Below are positions 24,220 to 34,154 of a stretch of 64,000 nucleotides of DNA, piece after piece. The notes under the pieces are model-generated. The model was not told the DNA's origin. It ran no database searches and saw nothing but the letters and a program-made list of their open reading frames with translations. The DNA comes from Diadophis punctatus similis (taxonomy: Eukaryota > Chordata > Lepidosauria > Squamata > Dipsadidae): NCBI GenBank assembly GCA_023053685.1, contig JALIGW010000016.1, forward strand, positions 762,501-826,500, given 5' to 3'. The position numbers and the translations under genes are program-made. Within the stretch, counting starts at the first letter, position 1. Every line of letters begins with the position of its first letter.

Positions 24220-25165
24220 TGCTCCCTTCAGCTTGTATAGTGCCACAAGCTCAGGCCTGAGGAGAGGGGTTGCAGCCGTTACATTGTTCCGGGGTCCATG
24301 GAGCTCAAAGGGGGCCCATGAAGGGGGAAATGTTTTAAAATTTTTACAAAACCAAAGTTTTAAAATCCCCTCAGAGCATGTGGACAATGCTCCTTCCTTC
24401 TGTAAACCACCCGCCTCAACATAAAGCTTGCTGGGGTTTCTTGCAACCTCAGTCATGTCTGAGTGCCTTGCTCGCGAGGTCTTGAAGCTTGGGGGTTTTT
24501 TTCCTCCACAGCAGAAGGAAGAGTCGGGGAACTTTCCTAGCCATCCAGCTAGCTGTCTGCCCACAGAGGAGCAGTTTGCTTTGTAGGCCCGCCCATCCCC
24601 GCTTCAAGCCGAGCGTCAGTTTTATAATCCGCCATCTGCCTTAAAGCTCTTCTCCGTCGAAAGGAGGTGGAGGCAAGCAGCCTGCCAGGCAGATGCTTTC
24701 TTCCTCTCCCTCCTTCCTGACACGATGAGAGTAAGGGCGCTCTGCTGGCTGGGTCACCCTGCAGGGGGAAAGCGGGCACATTGGACCGCGGCCTTGCTCT
24801 TTCTCTGAAAGGCACTTTAGCCAGGCTGAGGGTCCCAGCAGCAACGCAGCGGACAAGCTCTACAAAGCACACCAAAGCTGGGCCAGCATCCATCAGCTCC
24901 AGAAGCAGCACCCGAACACTGCTCCACCCTCGCCAGGCCAGATCCCTCCCTGTTCGGGCTTTGCCTCCGCCTCCCGCTCCCCTCGCAGTGGATGCTTTAA
25001 AGACTTGTCCCTGAGCCGCGTGGCTGTTAGGTGATTGGCTGCCGCCTCAGGCTCGCCTGCCTGCTCTCATTCACTCCTTGGCGCCAGCTTTTGCTCGCTT
25101 CAGGGGAAACCAAGGGAGGGATAACGGAGGGCCCAGCGGAAGCTTTGGAGATGACTGGCCAGTGG
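24220..25165. promoter_or_regulatory. Isolated GC-rich, CpG-containing island
   Basis: Nearly 1 kb that is clearly richer in G+C and CpG than the sequence around it. It includes GACCGCGGCC, CGCTCCCCTCGC, GAGCCGCGTGG and ATTGGCTGCCGCC (a reversed CCAAT box). ORFs of 71-133 codons on both strands come from the low stop density of GC-rich DNA and show no family motif. It could be a promoter island with a first exon of an unseen transcript, or a GC-rich repeat. The sequence does not decide. Confidence 0.4.
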
Positions 25166-25169
25166 CCGG

Positions 25170-25990
25170 CCTGAGGATCAAGGCGTACACACACATGTCG
25201 AGATCTGTGACATGTGTGACATTATTGATTTATGTGTCCATGTGTAAGTGAGGGGGCCCATATTAGTCTTGTTCCAGCACTTAATAATCCTCTCGGTGGC
25301 CCTGCACAAGCTTCTCTCTAATTCCTTATACAAACTATTGGAAGTAGAATCTCCTAATAGTCTGAGCTAAAGTGTCATCAGAATGAAAATCATATATAGC
25401 TTTTCCTTTGATCTACTAATTAGAAAATCACTTTGGAACTTCTGAACAATATCTGGATGTTATTTTGAGGTGAGCCACACTAAAGTTCAATCCAAGTAAG
25501 ACAGAGGTAATTATGATGGCCATTGCCTTTCGTATATGAGTCTGATTCTCGATAATATTATTTCACTTCTAAAGAGCCAAGTTGAAAGCTTCAGGATAGT
25601 TCTGGACTTAGAAATATCTGTGAAAGCACAAATAATGACAGTGGTGAGTAGTGCATTTTAGCAGGTTAAACTAATACGATATGGTCACACTCAGGTTAGA
25701 TTGTAATGCGTATAACACTAGATTCTCTTTGAAGGATTTGGAAGTGTCACCTGGTGCAAAATGTACTACATATGTAGATAACCTTTAAATGATATACAGA
25801 CCATATGTGTTCCCAATGAGCTTATATATGTCTCCAAGAAATACTCTTAGAGTTCTCTTTTTAATATCAGTTCCTGAGAACTTGAAAAATAACCAATCAT
25901 CAGAGGAAGATTAAACCAAGAGATGGTTTCACTCAGTATAAAAAGAGGTTTACATATCTGAATGAAAGTTTTCGCCCAAGTATAAGTAAA
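25170..25990. other. Gene-free stretch left of the DIRS element
   Basis: AT-rich. Nothing recognised up to the DIRS border at 25991. Confidence 0.4.
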
Positions 25991-26137
25991 ATGAGACGTT
26001 GTACTTACCTGAGACGTCCATTCTCGTAGGGTGGAGCTAGCCGCCAAGATTGGTATTGGCACAGCCTTCTAGCCAATGATGACTGAGTCTGGAAAAGTAT
26101 AAAAGGTGGCTCTAGGCCTAGATTCCCCCTCTTTTTG
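25991..26137 (+). repeat. DIRS left terminal inverted repeat
   Basis: About 107 bp from GGTGGAGCTAGCC to CCCTCTTTTT is near-identical, in reverse complement, to the right end (32346-32465). The outer 40 bp differ between the ends (left: GAGACGTTGTACTTACC; right: a shorter GAATGAC end). Both versions are copied in the internal complementary region. CCAAT and TATA boxes inside face the element's interior. Confidence 0.9.
26073..26105 (+). promoter_or_regulatory. Inward promoter of the left DIRS repeat (CCAAT + TATA)
   Basis: CCAAT at 26073-26077, a TGACTGAGT AP-1-like string near 26080, and TATAAAAG at 26098-26105. It points into the element on the plus strand, so transcripts from here would be antisense to all three ORFs. 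Confidence 0.5.
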
Positions 26138-26138
26138 G

Positions 26139-26346
26139 CGAGGGATAAATGCCAGACTCAAGTGCCATCAATCCAACAAGTTTATTAACTGTCTAAACAA
26201 GAATGTCTACATGAGTGAGTAGCCTAAATACCTAACCTAACTACCTAGAGACAGAGGATAACTATGTACACTAATATTCCTAGAAACCTAATGAACCATA
26301 CAATATGAATAACCTGTCCAGCCAGAATACATGCAGAAGGGAGGGA
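26139..26346 (-). other. DIRS 3' segment between left terminal repeat and internal complementary region
   Basis: About 200 bp of AT-rich non-coding sequence, unique within the element. No ORF. Confidence 0.7.
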
Positions 26347-26439
26347 CTTGGCGGCTAGCTCCACCCTACGAGAATGGACGTCTCAGGTAAGTACAACGTC
26401 TCATTCTCCATAGTGGGTGGAGCTAGCCGCCAAGATTGG
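26347..26439. repeat. DIRS internal complementary region (ICR)
   Basis: 26347-26404 is the exact reverse complement of the left end 25991-26048 (58 bp). 26401-26439 is the exact reverse complement of the right end 32427-32465 (39 bp). The halves overlap in TCAT. In the DIRS model this block templates end joining into a circle before integration. It begins 17 nt beyond the recombinase stop. Its perfect match to both ends indicates little mutation since insertion. Confidence 0.95.
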
Positions 26440-26455
26440 GACATGCCAAAGTAAT

Positions 26456-27946
26456 CTAGTCCCCAGGGAGGGCCTCCTGATTCTGGCTGGGACCACCACC
26501 CTCCAAAGTTACCTGTTCCAGCACCTTGCGCCCAAAGTCAGCCTCCTGTGAGGCGAAGGCGTCCAGTCTGTAGTGCCGGACAAATGGCGTTGGTGATGCC
26601 CAGGTGGCAGCCCGGCAAATTTCCTCGATGGAAGCCCTAGTGTTCCATGCCGCAGTGGTGGCCGCGCTGCGAGTGGAATGGGCAGTAACCCTGGTGGGTC
26701 GTGGCAGTGACAATTGTTCATATGCAATGTTAATGACATATTTAATCCACCGACCCACCATAATAGAGGATGCCTTCCTCCCCATGGAAGTATGGTGAAA
26801 GGAGACAAACAAGGCCTCAGTCCTGCGAAAAGCAGCTGTTCTCTGAATATAAATGTCCAGTGCACGCCTCACGTCCAGGAGGTGCCACTGCCTTTCAATG
26901 TCTGAGGATGGAGAAGGGTAGAATGATGGTAAAACCACCTCCTGAGCCCGGTGGAAATAAGAGTTTACCTTTGGCAAAAAGGTGGGATCCAATCGTAAAA
27001 CCACCCTGTCCTGGTGAAACACACAGAGGTCACTCCTGATGGAAAGGGCAGCCAGTTCAGATATGCGACGGGCGGAAGTGACAGCCACCAGGAAAACCAC
27101 CTTGTAAGTCAGGTGGGCCAGAGAGGCAGAATCCAAGGGCTCAAAGGCGCCCCCCGTGAGTGCTGATAACACTTTTGATAAGTCCCAGGTGGGATACCTA
27201 TGCACCACAGGAGGGCATCTATTCACTGCGCCCTTCAGGAACCTGGAGACTAGGGGGTGAGTGGAGAGTTTCCCCAGAGAAGGGCAAGACAACACTGTGG
27301 ACAGGGCAGCAATTTGGCGTTTGAGGGTACTTGGGGCAAGACCCTTAGCTAACCCCTGGCGTAGGAATTGAAGAACATTTATGACCGAGAGGTCCAATGG
27401 GGAATGACCCTCCCTATCACACCAGGAACAGAAAGCCTTCCAGGAGGCTGAGTAAATACGATGTGTGGAAGGTCTGCGGGAGTCAAGCAAGACCTCCATG
27501 ATGTCCTCGGGGATCCGACGGCTCGTCAGAGTGAGCCGCTCAAGCGCCAGGCGGTCAGTTGCAACCAGTGAGGCTCTGGATGCTGCACTGACCCCTGGAG
27601 CAGCGACCACTCTGTCGGAGGGATCCTCCATGGGGGTGAGACCGACAGGGAGACCAGGTCGGCATACCAGGCTCGCCTTGGCCAGTCGGGTGCCAGAAGT
27701 ACTACCTCGGCTCTTTCTTCCAGGATTTTCCGGATGACCTGCGGAATGATGGGAATGGGGGGAAACGCATAAAGCAGCCCCTGAGGCCAGGTGCAGCGGA
27801 GGGCGTCCACCCCTTCTGCTCCCTGAGTTTGATACCGGGATAGAAACCTGGGCAGTTGGGCATTCCCCGGGGTGGCAAAAAGGTCCATTACAGGCTGGCC
27901 GAATTGACCCACAAGTCGGTGGAAAAGATCTGGGTGTAAACTCCAC
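26456..27946 (-). CDS. DIRS tyrosine recombinase (YR) ORF, 496 codons
   Basis: The integrase-equivalent of DIRS elements, a lambda-integrase-type tyrosine recombinase thought to insert the circular DNA copy. Visible features: an N-terminal core-binding-like region at about residues 148-250 (STHRIYSASWKAFCSWCDRE; APSTLKRQIAAL), the catalytic arginine in TSARRISELAAL (R293/R294), the HxxR box HSTRS (H423, R426) and the nucleophile tyrosine Y459 in FVRHYRLD. All expected catalytic residues are present. The first about 130 residues overlap the end of the RT/RNase H frame and may not be translated as such; the real start could be internal. The overlap is 421 nt. The frame is fully open. Confidence 0.9.
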   Translation of the reverse strand: MEFTPRSFPPTCGSIRPACNGPFCHPGECPTAQVSIPVSNSGSRRGGRPPLHLASGAALCVSPHSHHSAGHPENPGRKSRGSTSGTRLAKASLVCRPGLPVGLTPMEDPSDRVVAAPGVSAASRASLVATDRLALERLTLTSRRIPEDIMEVLLDSRRPSTHRIYSASWKAFCSWCDREGHSPLDLSVINVLQFLRQGLAKGLAPSTLKRQIAALSTVLSCPSLGKLSTHPLVSRFLKGAVNRCPPVVHRYPTWDLSKVLSALTGGAFEPLDSASLAHLTYKVVFLVAVTSARRISELAALSIRSDLCVFHQDRVVLRLDPTFLPKVNSYFHRAQEVVLPSFYPSPSSDIERQWHLLDVRRALDIYIQRTAAFRRTEALFVSFHHTSMGRKASSIMVGRWIKYVINIAYEQLSLPRPTRVTAHSTRSAATTAAWNTRASIEEICRAATWASPTPFVRHYRLDAFASQEADFGRKVLEQVTLEGGGPSQNQEALPGD

Positions 27947-28623
27947 TCAGAATGGTCTATCTGGTGCCGGCTAAGCCAGTCCGCCCTGGTATTGTCCACC
28001 CCAGAAATATGTTCAGCAGAGAGGGACAGTAGGTGTTGTTCTGCCCATAGCCCTAACTGCATGGCCTCTGACATCAACTGAGGAGACATGGTCCCACCCT
28101 GTCTATTTATGTGGGCCTTGGTGGCCACGTTGTCAGTAAGGACCATCACATGAGAGTCCCGCAGGAGAGGCCCGAACTGTTTGAGGGCTAGGAAAACCGC
28201 CCGTAATTCCAGGACATTAATGGGTAGAGTTGTCTCATCAAGTGACCATGAACCCTGCGCCACTTGCGCACCCGTATGAGCCCCCCAACCTGACAGGCTG
28301 GCATCGGTGGTGACCAAAATTTGCCTTGGGGGAAGGAAACAGGTACCCCTGTGGACTGCAGAGGTGGTCCACCAAATCAGTGACCTCCGGACAGAGGCCT
28401 GGAGTCTCACTTTGGCTGGGGAATGGGCTCTACCTTGACGTTGGTAGGGAAGGAGGAGCCATTGGAGATCCCTGGAGTGTAAGTGGGCCCATGGGACAAT
28501 ATGAATGGCCGAAATCATCTTGCCCAGGAGGGAGGACAGCAGATTCAGTGGGACTGAGTTTTGCCTCAGAACTTGCTGGGTTAAAGCCAATAGGCTGTCT
28601 CTCCGTTCCTGGGAGAGGTACAC
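27526..28623 (-). pseudogene. DIRS RT C-terminal part, RNase H and methyltransferase-like region (365 codons, frame-broken upstream)
   Basis: Continues the RT polyprotein after a frameshift. Residues 102-220 form an RNase H domain with the four expected acidic residues: D107 (TTDASLSGWG), E139 (NVLELRA), D164 (VLTDN) and D215 (NTRADWLS). Residues about 246-315 (VMDLFATPGNAQLPRF, LLYAFPP) match the region between RNase H and YR that is described as methyltransferase-like in DIRS elements. That assignment is from memory and tentative. Open to its own stop but cut off from the palm domain by a one-base insertion in a C run at 28650-28655. Confidence 0.85.
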
Positions 28624-28722
28624 CTTACACTCCAGGGAGTCAATGATTGCCCCCCAGATGGGTAATTCTGGTGGCGGGTGTCAGCTGGCTCTTGGTTTGA
28701 TTGACCAAGAAGCCAAGGTGGT

Positions 28723-29757
28723 CTAGGGTATGAAGCACTGCCTGGACATCTCTGCCTGAGAAGGAGAAGCAGAGGAGATGAGAATATCGTCCAGGTAGCA
28801 CTGGATCCTGATGGGAATGGATCTGAGGTGGGCGGTCAGCGCCGCCAAGACCTTCGTGAAGACCCTTGGCGCTGAGGACAGGCCAAAGGGGAGCGCCCCA
28901 TATTCATAATGCACCCCTGCATAACAAAACCGCAAGTACCGGCGATGAGATGGCCGAATTGGGATGTGGAGGTAAGCCTCCGAGAGATCTATGGATGACA
29001 GTAGATCTCCCTTCCTGATACTTGCCAGAATGGAATGCAGGGTGTGCATTTTGAATTTCTTATGGACTATGTACCTATTGAGGCGCTTAAGGTCCAATAT
29101 TGCTCTCCACCCTCCCGAGGATTTGGGCACTACAAATAAAATGGAGTAAAAGCCCTGCCCCTGTTGGTCCTCAGGCACCTGTTGGATGGCTCGAATGTCC
29201 AACAGGTGCTGGATGGCCTGGTTCATGAGGACCCGCTTTTCTGAATTTGATGAAATGGGGCATCGAAGGAAAAACCTCGGGGGGGTGGAGAGAAACTCCA
29301 AAGAGAGACCTGACTTCAGGGTTTTACAAACCCATGCGTCATTGGTGATTTCCTCCCATCGACTGGCATAGAGTGCCAGGCGACCCCCTATGGGAGGAAC
29401 AGCCGGAGAATTACTTAGTCCAGCGGAAGGGGCGACCACCGGCCCCTCTAAAGGGCCGTTTGTATTGGTTCCCCCGGAAAGGACGGTCAGAGGAAAACCT
29501 CTGGCGTGGCCCGTATTGCCCCTGCCCTTGCCCTTGGAAGTTCCCCTGCGGTTGGGGCTGGAATTTACTCTGTGGTTGATAGGCCCCTCTATAGTTCCTC
29601 CTGGGGAAGAAGGGTGACCGGGAGGAGGGCTTGCGGCCACCTGAGGGAAGGACCTTCTTTTTGTCCTTCGTCTCAACCAAAATTCGGTTAAGAGGCTCAC
29701 CAAACAGATTCTGACCCGCCACAGGGCTGGAGGCCAGCTTCCATTTATACTTAACAT
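28723..29757 (-). pseudogene. DIRS reverse transcriptase N-terminal and palm part (344 codons, frameshifted at its end)
   Basis: Reverse transcriptase blocks are in order: FVVPKSSGGWRAILDLKRLN (about 208-227), SSIDLSEAYLHIPI (254-267), LPFGLSSAPRVF (289-300) and the catalytic YLDD (321-324). About 20 codons later the frame fails: one base is missing near 28749-28752 and an early stop follows. The extra base at 28650-28655 then returns reading to the original frame. Its first codons overlap the gag-like ORF by 347 nt in a +1 frame, so the real RT start is probably downstream or reached by frameshift or re-initiation. Confidence 0.88.
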
Positions 29758-31075
29758 CCGCAGACCAGTTGCGCAGCCAGGTCATGCGGCGCGCCACTGA
29801 TGCAGATGCCATGGCCCGTGCTGAGAATCTGGCCGACTGAAGGGTGGCGTCAGAAGTAAATTGCGCCGCGGCCAGCAGCTTATTGAGGTCCTGGTGGGCG
29901 CGTAGGTCGGAGGGTGGCAGGTGGTCCTGGAGGGTGTGAAGCCACTTGACCGAGGTCCTGCAAAAGAAGGAAGCGGTAGCAGCTGACTTCAGGGCCCACG
30001 CAGCCAACTGATGACCCCTCTGGAGTGTCGTCTCCATCTTGCGGTCCTCCGGGCGGAGGAGTTCGTCTGGTTCACCGGACATCGAGGAGCTGGGGAACAG
30101 GGTCAGGACCGGGCTGTCCACGGGAGGCACTGTTAAATGCTGAGCCAAAGCAGAGTCAACGTTAAAGTATCTTTTGTCCAGAGTGGTGGACATTGACCCT
30201 GAAGTGGGGTTCTGCCACTGCTTTAGAATAGTCTCTACAAAGAGCTTCGGGGCAGGCACTACATCAGATTGTGAGGCCGTGGGCTCGAACATGGGGTCTG
30301 GCTCAGCTGTTTGAGTGGTTGACCCAGTGGGTGGTAGCAGGTTGGCCGTAGTCTTTGCTTTGTGCAAAAGTGACCTAAATAAGGAGGGCTGAAACAGGGC
30401 AGAGGAAGCCACTGGCTCAGGGGCCAAGTCCTCATCATCAGACATGGCCAGTTCTGGGAGGATGGGCCCCAGATCTGCACCCTGGTCGCTATCGTCCCGT
30501 AGGTCGGCTAGGGGATCAGAGAACTCCTCCTCCCCCTCGTCGTTACTCTCTAGGTCAGAGTTGTCTGGACTGTCCAAGTTTTGCTGTTGTCTCGTGGCAC
30601 AGTCTTTCTGGGATGTGGACTGCCCTGCCATTGCCCTAATTCCTGCCTCCACCCCCTTCCTGATCGCTTTATTAATCCTATATTGGATCTCTCTTGATTG
30701 TAAAGGATCCAAGTTGGAGGCCGCACTAGGTGAGGCGCCCCTGGACGAGAGCCTTGGGCCCCAAACATTTCCTTCAGACCTACGTAAGTTTGCTCCATCG
30801 ATGGAGACTTTGTCAGGGGAGTGGGACTGGGAGGTTCCCCTGTGACGTGGGGTAGCTCCCTTGTCCTGCTTTGGTAGACTCTTGTCTCCCGATTGAGAGG
30901 AGTGCTTGGTCTTAGAGGGTCTATCCTTGGTAGGTGGAGCAGGAGATTGGGGCCTAGTGGGGGATCGATCCCTGGTTGGAGAGGGAGATGCCACCCTGGT
31001 GAGATCGGCTTGATCCACCGTAGCTCTTGGAGTCTTAGTTTTGGCCTTGCCAGACCTTTGCACTTTCTCAGCCAT
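29411..31075 (-). CDS. DIRS gag-like ORF1, 554 codons
   Basis: Presumed nucleic-acid-binding structural protein of the element. The N-terminal about 100 residues are rich in S, P, K and R. The middle (about 175-220) is acidic (NDEGEEEFSDP, DDEDLAPEP). Residues about 360-470 are helical-looking (RMTWLRNWSADVKYKWKLAS). The C-terminus is a basic RG/FQ/QG-rich tail ending near RPFRGAGGRPFRWTK. There is no CCHC zinc knuckle, unlike retroviral Gag. ATG at 31075 is the first in-frame methionine. The frame is intact. Confidence 0.85.
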   Translation of the reverse strand: MAEKVQRSGKAKTKTPRATVDQADLTRVASPSPTRDRSPTRPQSPAPPTKDRPSKTKHSSQSGDKSLPKQDKGATPRHRGTSQSHSPDKVSIDGANLRRSEGNVWGPRLSSRGASPSAASNLDPLQSREIQYRINKAIRKGVEAGIRAMAGQSTSQKDCATRQQQNLDSPDNSDLESNDEGEEEFSDPLADLRDDSDQGADLGPILPELAMSDDEDLAPEPVASSALFQPSLFRSLLHKAKTTANLLPPTGSTTQTAEPDPMFEPTASQSDVVPAPKLFVETILKQWQNPTSGSMSTTLDKRYFNVDSALAQHLTVPPVDSPVLTLFPSSSMSGEPDELLRPEDRKMETTLQRGHQLAAWALKSAATASFFCRTSVKWLHTLQDHLPPSDLRAHQDLNKLLAAAQFTSDATLQSARFSARAMASASVARRMTWLRNWSADVKYKWKLASSPVAGQNLFGEPLNRILVETKDKKKVLPSGGRKPSSRSPFFPRRNYRGAYQPQSKFQPQPQGNFQGQGQGQYGPRQRFSSDRPFRGNQYKRPFRGAGGRPFRWTK

Positions 31076-32345
31076 AATGTGAGGACCAAGGGAAAAGGTT
31101 GCTCACTCAATTTACTGCAGACAAAATGGCTGCCAGTCACGAGGCTGAGTTAAAATGGCTGACAGGGCTGTGGGAGGAGATGACAGTTGCTCTAGAGTGG
31201 GCAAGATGGCCGCCTGTCGCCGGGCAGATTAGGCTGACAGAAAAAAAGGGCTGTTAAAACAGAGGCAGTCTGTAGCTTAAAGCTCTTTCTTCCCTTTTTT
31301 TCTTTTTCTTTTTTTTTTTTCTTTTTTGTTTCTGGAGTGCAAACGGTTAAATGTCAAGTGCACTCACGAGACCTTGCAAGGCAGACTTCTGAAGGGTCCT
31401 CTTGCCGTGGGGTCTGCTGTGCGGCACACTGTCAGTCCTGAGAGACAGATAGACGCCTCTCCGACGTCCAGGCAGGCTGGCAGGCTGCAGTCGGCATGGG
31501 ATCAAAGGCCCAGGTCCTCTCGCGCTCCCGCGGCTGCGGAGCGCTTTCGGCCAGAAAAAATTAATCAGGGGGCTGCCGACGGCTTGCGCGTGTCGGTCCC
31601 ACGAGCGTCAGCTGTTTTGCGGCTTAATTATAGCCTCCGGGCACCGCGAGGGACCGGAAAAGCTATTTCTGACAGCCGGCAGTTTAAAATTGGCGCGGAG
31701 GCTCGTTAGCCGCCCAAACTGCCGTCGAGGCCTTTTTTTTCTCTTCCGATCCCTTTGATGTCAGCTGGGGATCGGAAGGCTCACGGACGGCTCAGTTAGA
31801 TTGCCGGGCCGGCGGAGAACAGTGGCACCACAAAAGGAGGGAAAAGAAAAGAGAAAAAAACAAAATTCAATTCCCCTGGGTCAGCTTGCCTGATGGCCCC
31901 TCGGCTCTCCTATAGGCAGTTTGTGGTTGGAGGTGGTGTGGTTAACCCCTCGTTGACCAGACCCGGTGCCAGATATTATTGAGGCCTCAATTCAAGCCCA
32001 GATAAGCGGTGGAGAACCGCTGGGCCCCCCAATCTCCAGGGGCCCTTTCCCTCACCCTCAACAGCCGGTATTAATTATATGGTTGGTAACGCAGCAAAAA
32101 ATATAATAAAAAGGAGGAAAAACAAAAAGACTATACTGGGCCTTCGGCTGGAGGGGCGAGCGACAGTCAGACTTGCGGCCAACTGCCTCCACCCTGGTAG
32201 GTTTGCCAGAAAAGGGAACCAGGGGAGCTCGATTAGGGAAAGAAAATTTAGAATTAGTATTAGAAGAAAGGAAAAAAACTTACAATTGTAATTTAAGTAG
32301 CAGTTGGATTTGAAAAAGGCACTAGTCAATGGCTATGACTGAGTC
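31076..32345 (-). other. DIRS 5' leader
   Basis: About 1.27 kb between the right terminal repeat and the gag-like ATG. GC-rich in the middle (31440-31720), with a polypyrimidine run at 31285-31328. Short ORFs on both strands have no motif. Likely the transcribed leader of the element. Confidence 0.7.
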
Positions 32346-32465
32346 AAAAAGAGGGAATCTAGGCCTAGAGCCACCTTTTATACTTTTCCAGACTCAGTCA
32401 TCATTGGCTAGAAGGCTGTGCCAATACCAATCTTGGCGGCTAGCTCCACCCACTATGGAGAATGA
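32346..32465 (-). repeat. DIRS right terminal inverted repeat and sense promoter
   Basis: Reverse complement of the left repeat apart from the outermost bases. On the minus strand it carries CCAAT (ATTGG at 32403-32407) and TATAAAAG (CTTTTATA at 32375-32382), about 1.3 kb upstream of the gag-like ATG. This is the likely promoter of the genomic RNA. The outer border is ATGA at 32462-32465. Confidence 0.88.
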
Positions 32466-32880
32466 CTTTAGTAATCTTATGAAGCTGCATTGTCAGTAAA
32501 AAGCAATTCTCCTTCAATAGCTCCTTCAGTAGCTTTACAAAACGCAATTCGGGAATTAAACAAAGTATTAAAAGGGCCCTAACAGCAACTTTCACAGATA
32601 AGCAATTGATTTAAATGTTACACTAATATGAAAATGGCACTTGGGCTGTGCTCTATGTCACTCCACATTCACACAGCATGTTGTTATCCACTAAAAGCCT
32701 CCACTTGAGTATATTGGTCTTACATTTAGGCACTCCAACCCTCAATCTATTCAGGGTCCTCCAAGTAGTATAAGGGAAGTCGGATCCTTTAGCCATAACC
32801 ACCTTTAATGTTATTTCTTGCTCAATGCTCTCCTTCCTCTATTTTTTATTAAAGCTTTTCCTAGATGTGGGCTTGGGGCA
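32466..32880. other. Gene-free stretch right of the DIRS element
   Basis: No feature supported. Confidence 0.4.
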
Positions 32881-32899
32881 TATGTCCATTCAGAGGATT

Positions 32900-33930
32900 A
32901 TCAGGGATCATTCTCTTGCTAAGTTCTCTCGGCATCTACTGCTACCTCTCTCCTGATCTTAAGTGGGACAACGCCAGCGAGGGAGTATATTTTTTCAATT
33001 GGTGTAGATTTGAGACATCCTGTTAATAAGTGTACTGCTTCATTGATGGCAATGTCAACTTGTTTTGCATGTGAAGATGCGTCCTGCACTGTGGCAGCAT
33101 ACTCTACTGCAGAGATGCTCAAGGCCAAAGCTGATGTGCACAACTTAGATGGTTGAGCTCCCCATGTATAGTTTATAGGTTTCCTGATGATATTGTTCCT
33201 CGAGCTGACTTTAGCCTTAGTGTTCAGGCAATGCTGTTTTAAAAAGAGCCTCCTATTGAGTGTTTTCAGCTACTCAGTGTTGGACAGTGATGTAGCCGGT
33301 TCCCTTGCCACATAATATCCAACTCTTCCCTTGCATCTTGATTTTGGAGGTGTAAAGCACATACTTGGGTCATATTTGGGTTGGGCTTTAAATGGTTGAT
33401 GGTGTAGTATCGTCCTAATTCTTCAAGTGCTACCATAGGTTTTCCAGCTACTGTACCTCATCAAAAATTGTGGGCTACTGCTATATCGTCCACATGGATG
33501 AATATATTTGTGTTGTCAGGGACTGGTTGATTGTTTGTATATATCTTGTATAATGTCAGAGATAATACACTTCCTTTTGGCAGCGCATTCTTCTGCATCC
33601 TCCATCTACTGTTCTTACCATTGAGTAGCACATAGAATCTCCAGTTCTGGAGTAAGCTGCCAATGACTCTGGTTAGCTTATTATCTCTGGTGATATTATT
33701 TAATTTATGTAGCAATATCCTATGGTTTACAGTGTCATATACTGCAATTAAGTTGATGAAAGCCAGTCCAGTAATTGGTTTTCTTTCAAAACTATCCTCA
33801 ATATATTGTGTAAGGTTTAGGATTTGACCATAACATGACCTTCCTGGTCTAAAACCTGCTTGCTCCCTTATAATCTTTTCATCAATAAATTTTTGAAATA
33901 CGATTGAGAATCATACATTCCAATGCCTTG
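32900..33930 (-). mobile_element. Decayed non-LTR LINE (Jockey/RTE-like) reverse transcriptase
   Basis: Minus-strand 33461-33715 encodes NWRFYVLLNGKNSRWRMQKN and LPKGSVLSLTLYKIYTNNQP, then FIHVDDIAV, i.e. the RT palm where FIYADD is expected, with Y and A replaced. Further along (32919-33143) SSHAKQVDIAINEAVHLLTG matches the conserved block after the thumb (SxHxxxVDxxINExxRxxTG). Frames are broken between. Dead copy; clade uncertain. Confidence 0.7.
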
Positions 33931-34154
33931 TAGAGATGCATAGGACCGATACTGGTCAGTAATTTTTCAGATCATCTCGGACTTTGCTGGGTTTCAATAA
34001 GTCAGCAACTCTAGCCTGCCACCATCCCAATTTTGGGATCTTAAATTTGGCTGTACAATTGTTCATCAATTGCCTTTATTATTTTTATAAACAACTTAAG
34101 GTGGCAAACATACATAATACTCCTTCCTCCTTCTATCTTCCCACAACAACAACA

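Larger units (their letters stand above)
25991..32465 (-). mobile_element. Near-complete DIRS-type tyrosine-recombinase retrotransposon
   Basis: About 6.5 kb, coding on the minus strand: leader, gag-like ORF, RT/RNase H, tyrosine recombinase, internal complementary region. The terminal repeats are inverted rather than direct. The internal complementary region (26347-26439) exactly copies both outer ends in reverse complement, joined over TCAT at 26401-26404. The outer ends carry the same core, ATGA at 25991-25994 and 32462-32465, so the borders are defined. No target duplication is visible beyond the shared ATGA, as expected when a tyrosine recombinase inserts a circular DNA. Two single-base frameshifts disable the RT/RNase H frame. 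The gag-like and recombinase frames are open. Confidence 0.95.

Noticed and set aside
24163..24911. 133- and 120-codon minus-strand ORFs in the GC-rich island
   Set aside because: No family motif, no splice support, and low stop density is expected from the base composition. The opposite strand is equally open.
28650..28755. Programmed ribosomal frameshift in DIRS RT
   Set aside because: Two opposite one-base changes in the middle of the RT/RNase H junction, with no slippery-site context. Mutation or homopolymer error explains them better.
29757..31140. Extra 196-codon minus-strand ORF within the DIRS gag-like region as a separate gene
   Set aside because: It is an alternative frame over the same bases. 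The 554-codon frame has the expected composition and position; this one has no motif.
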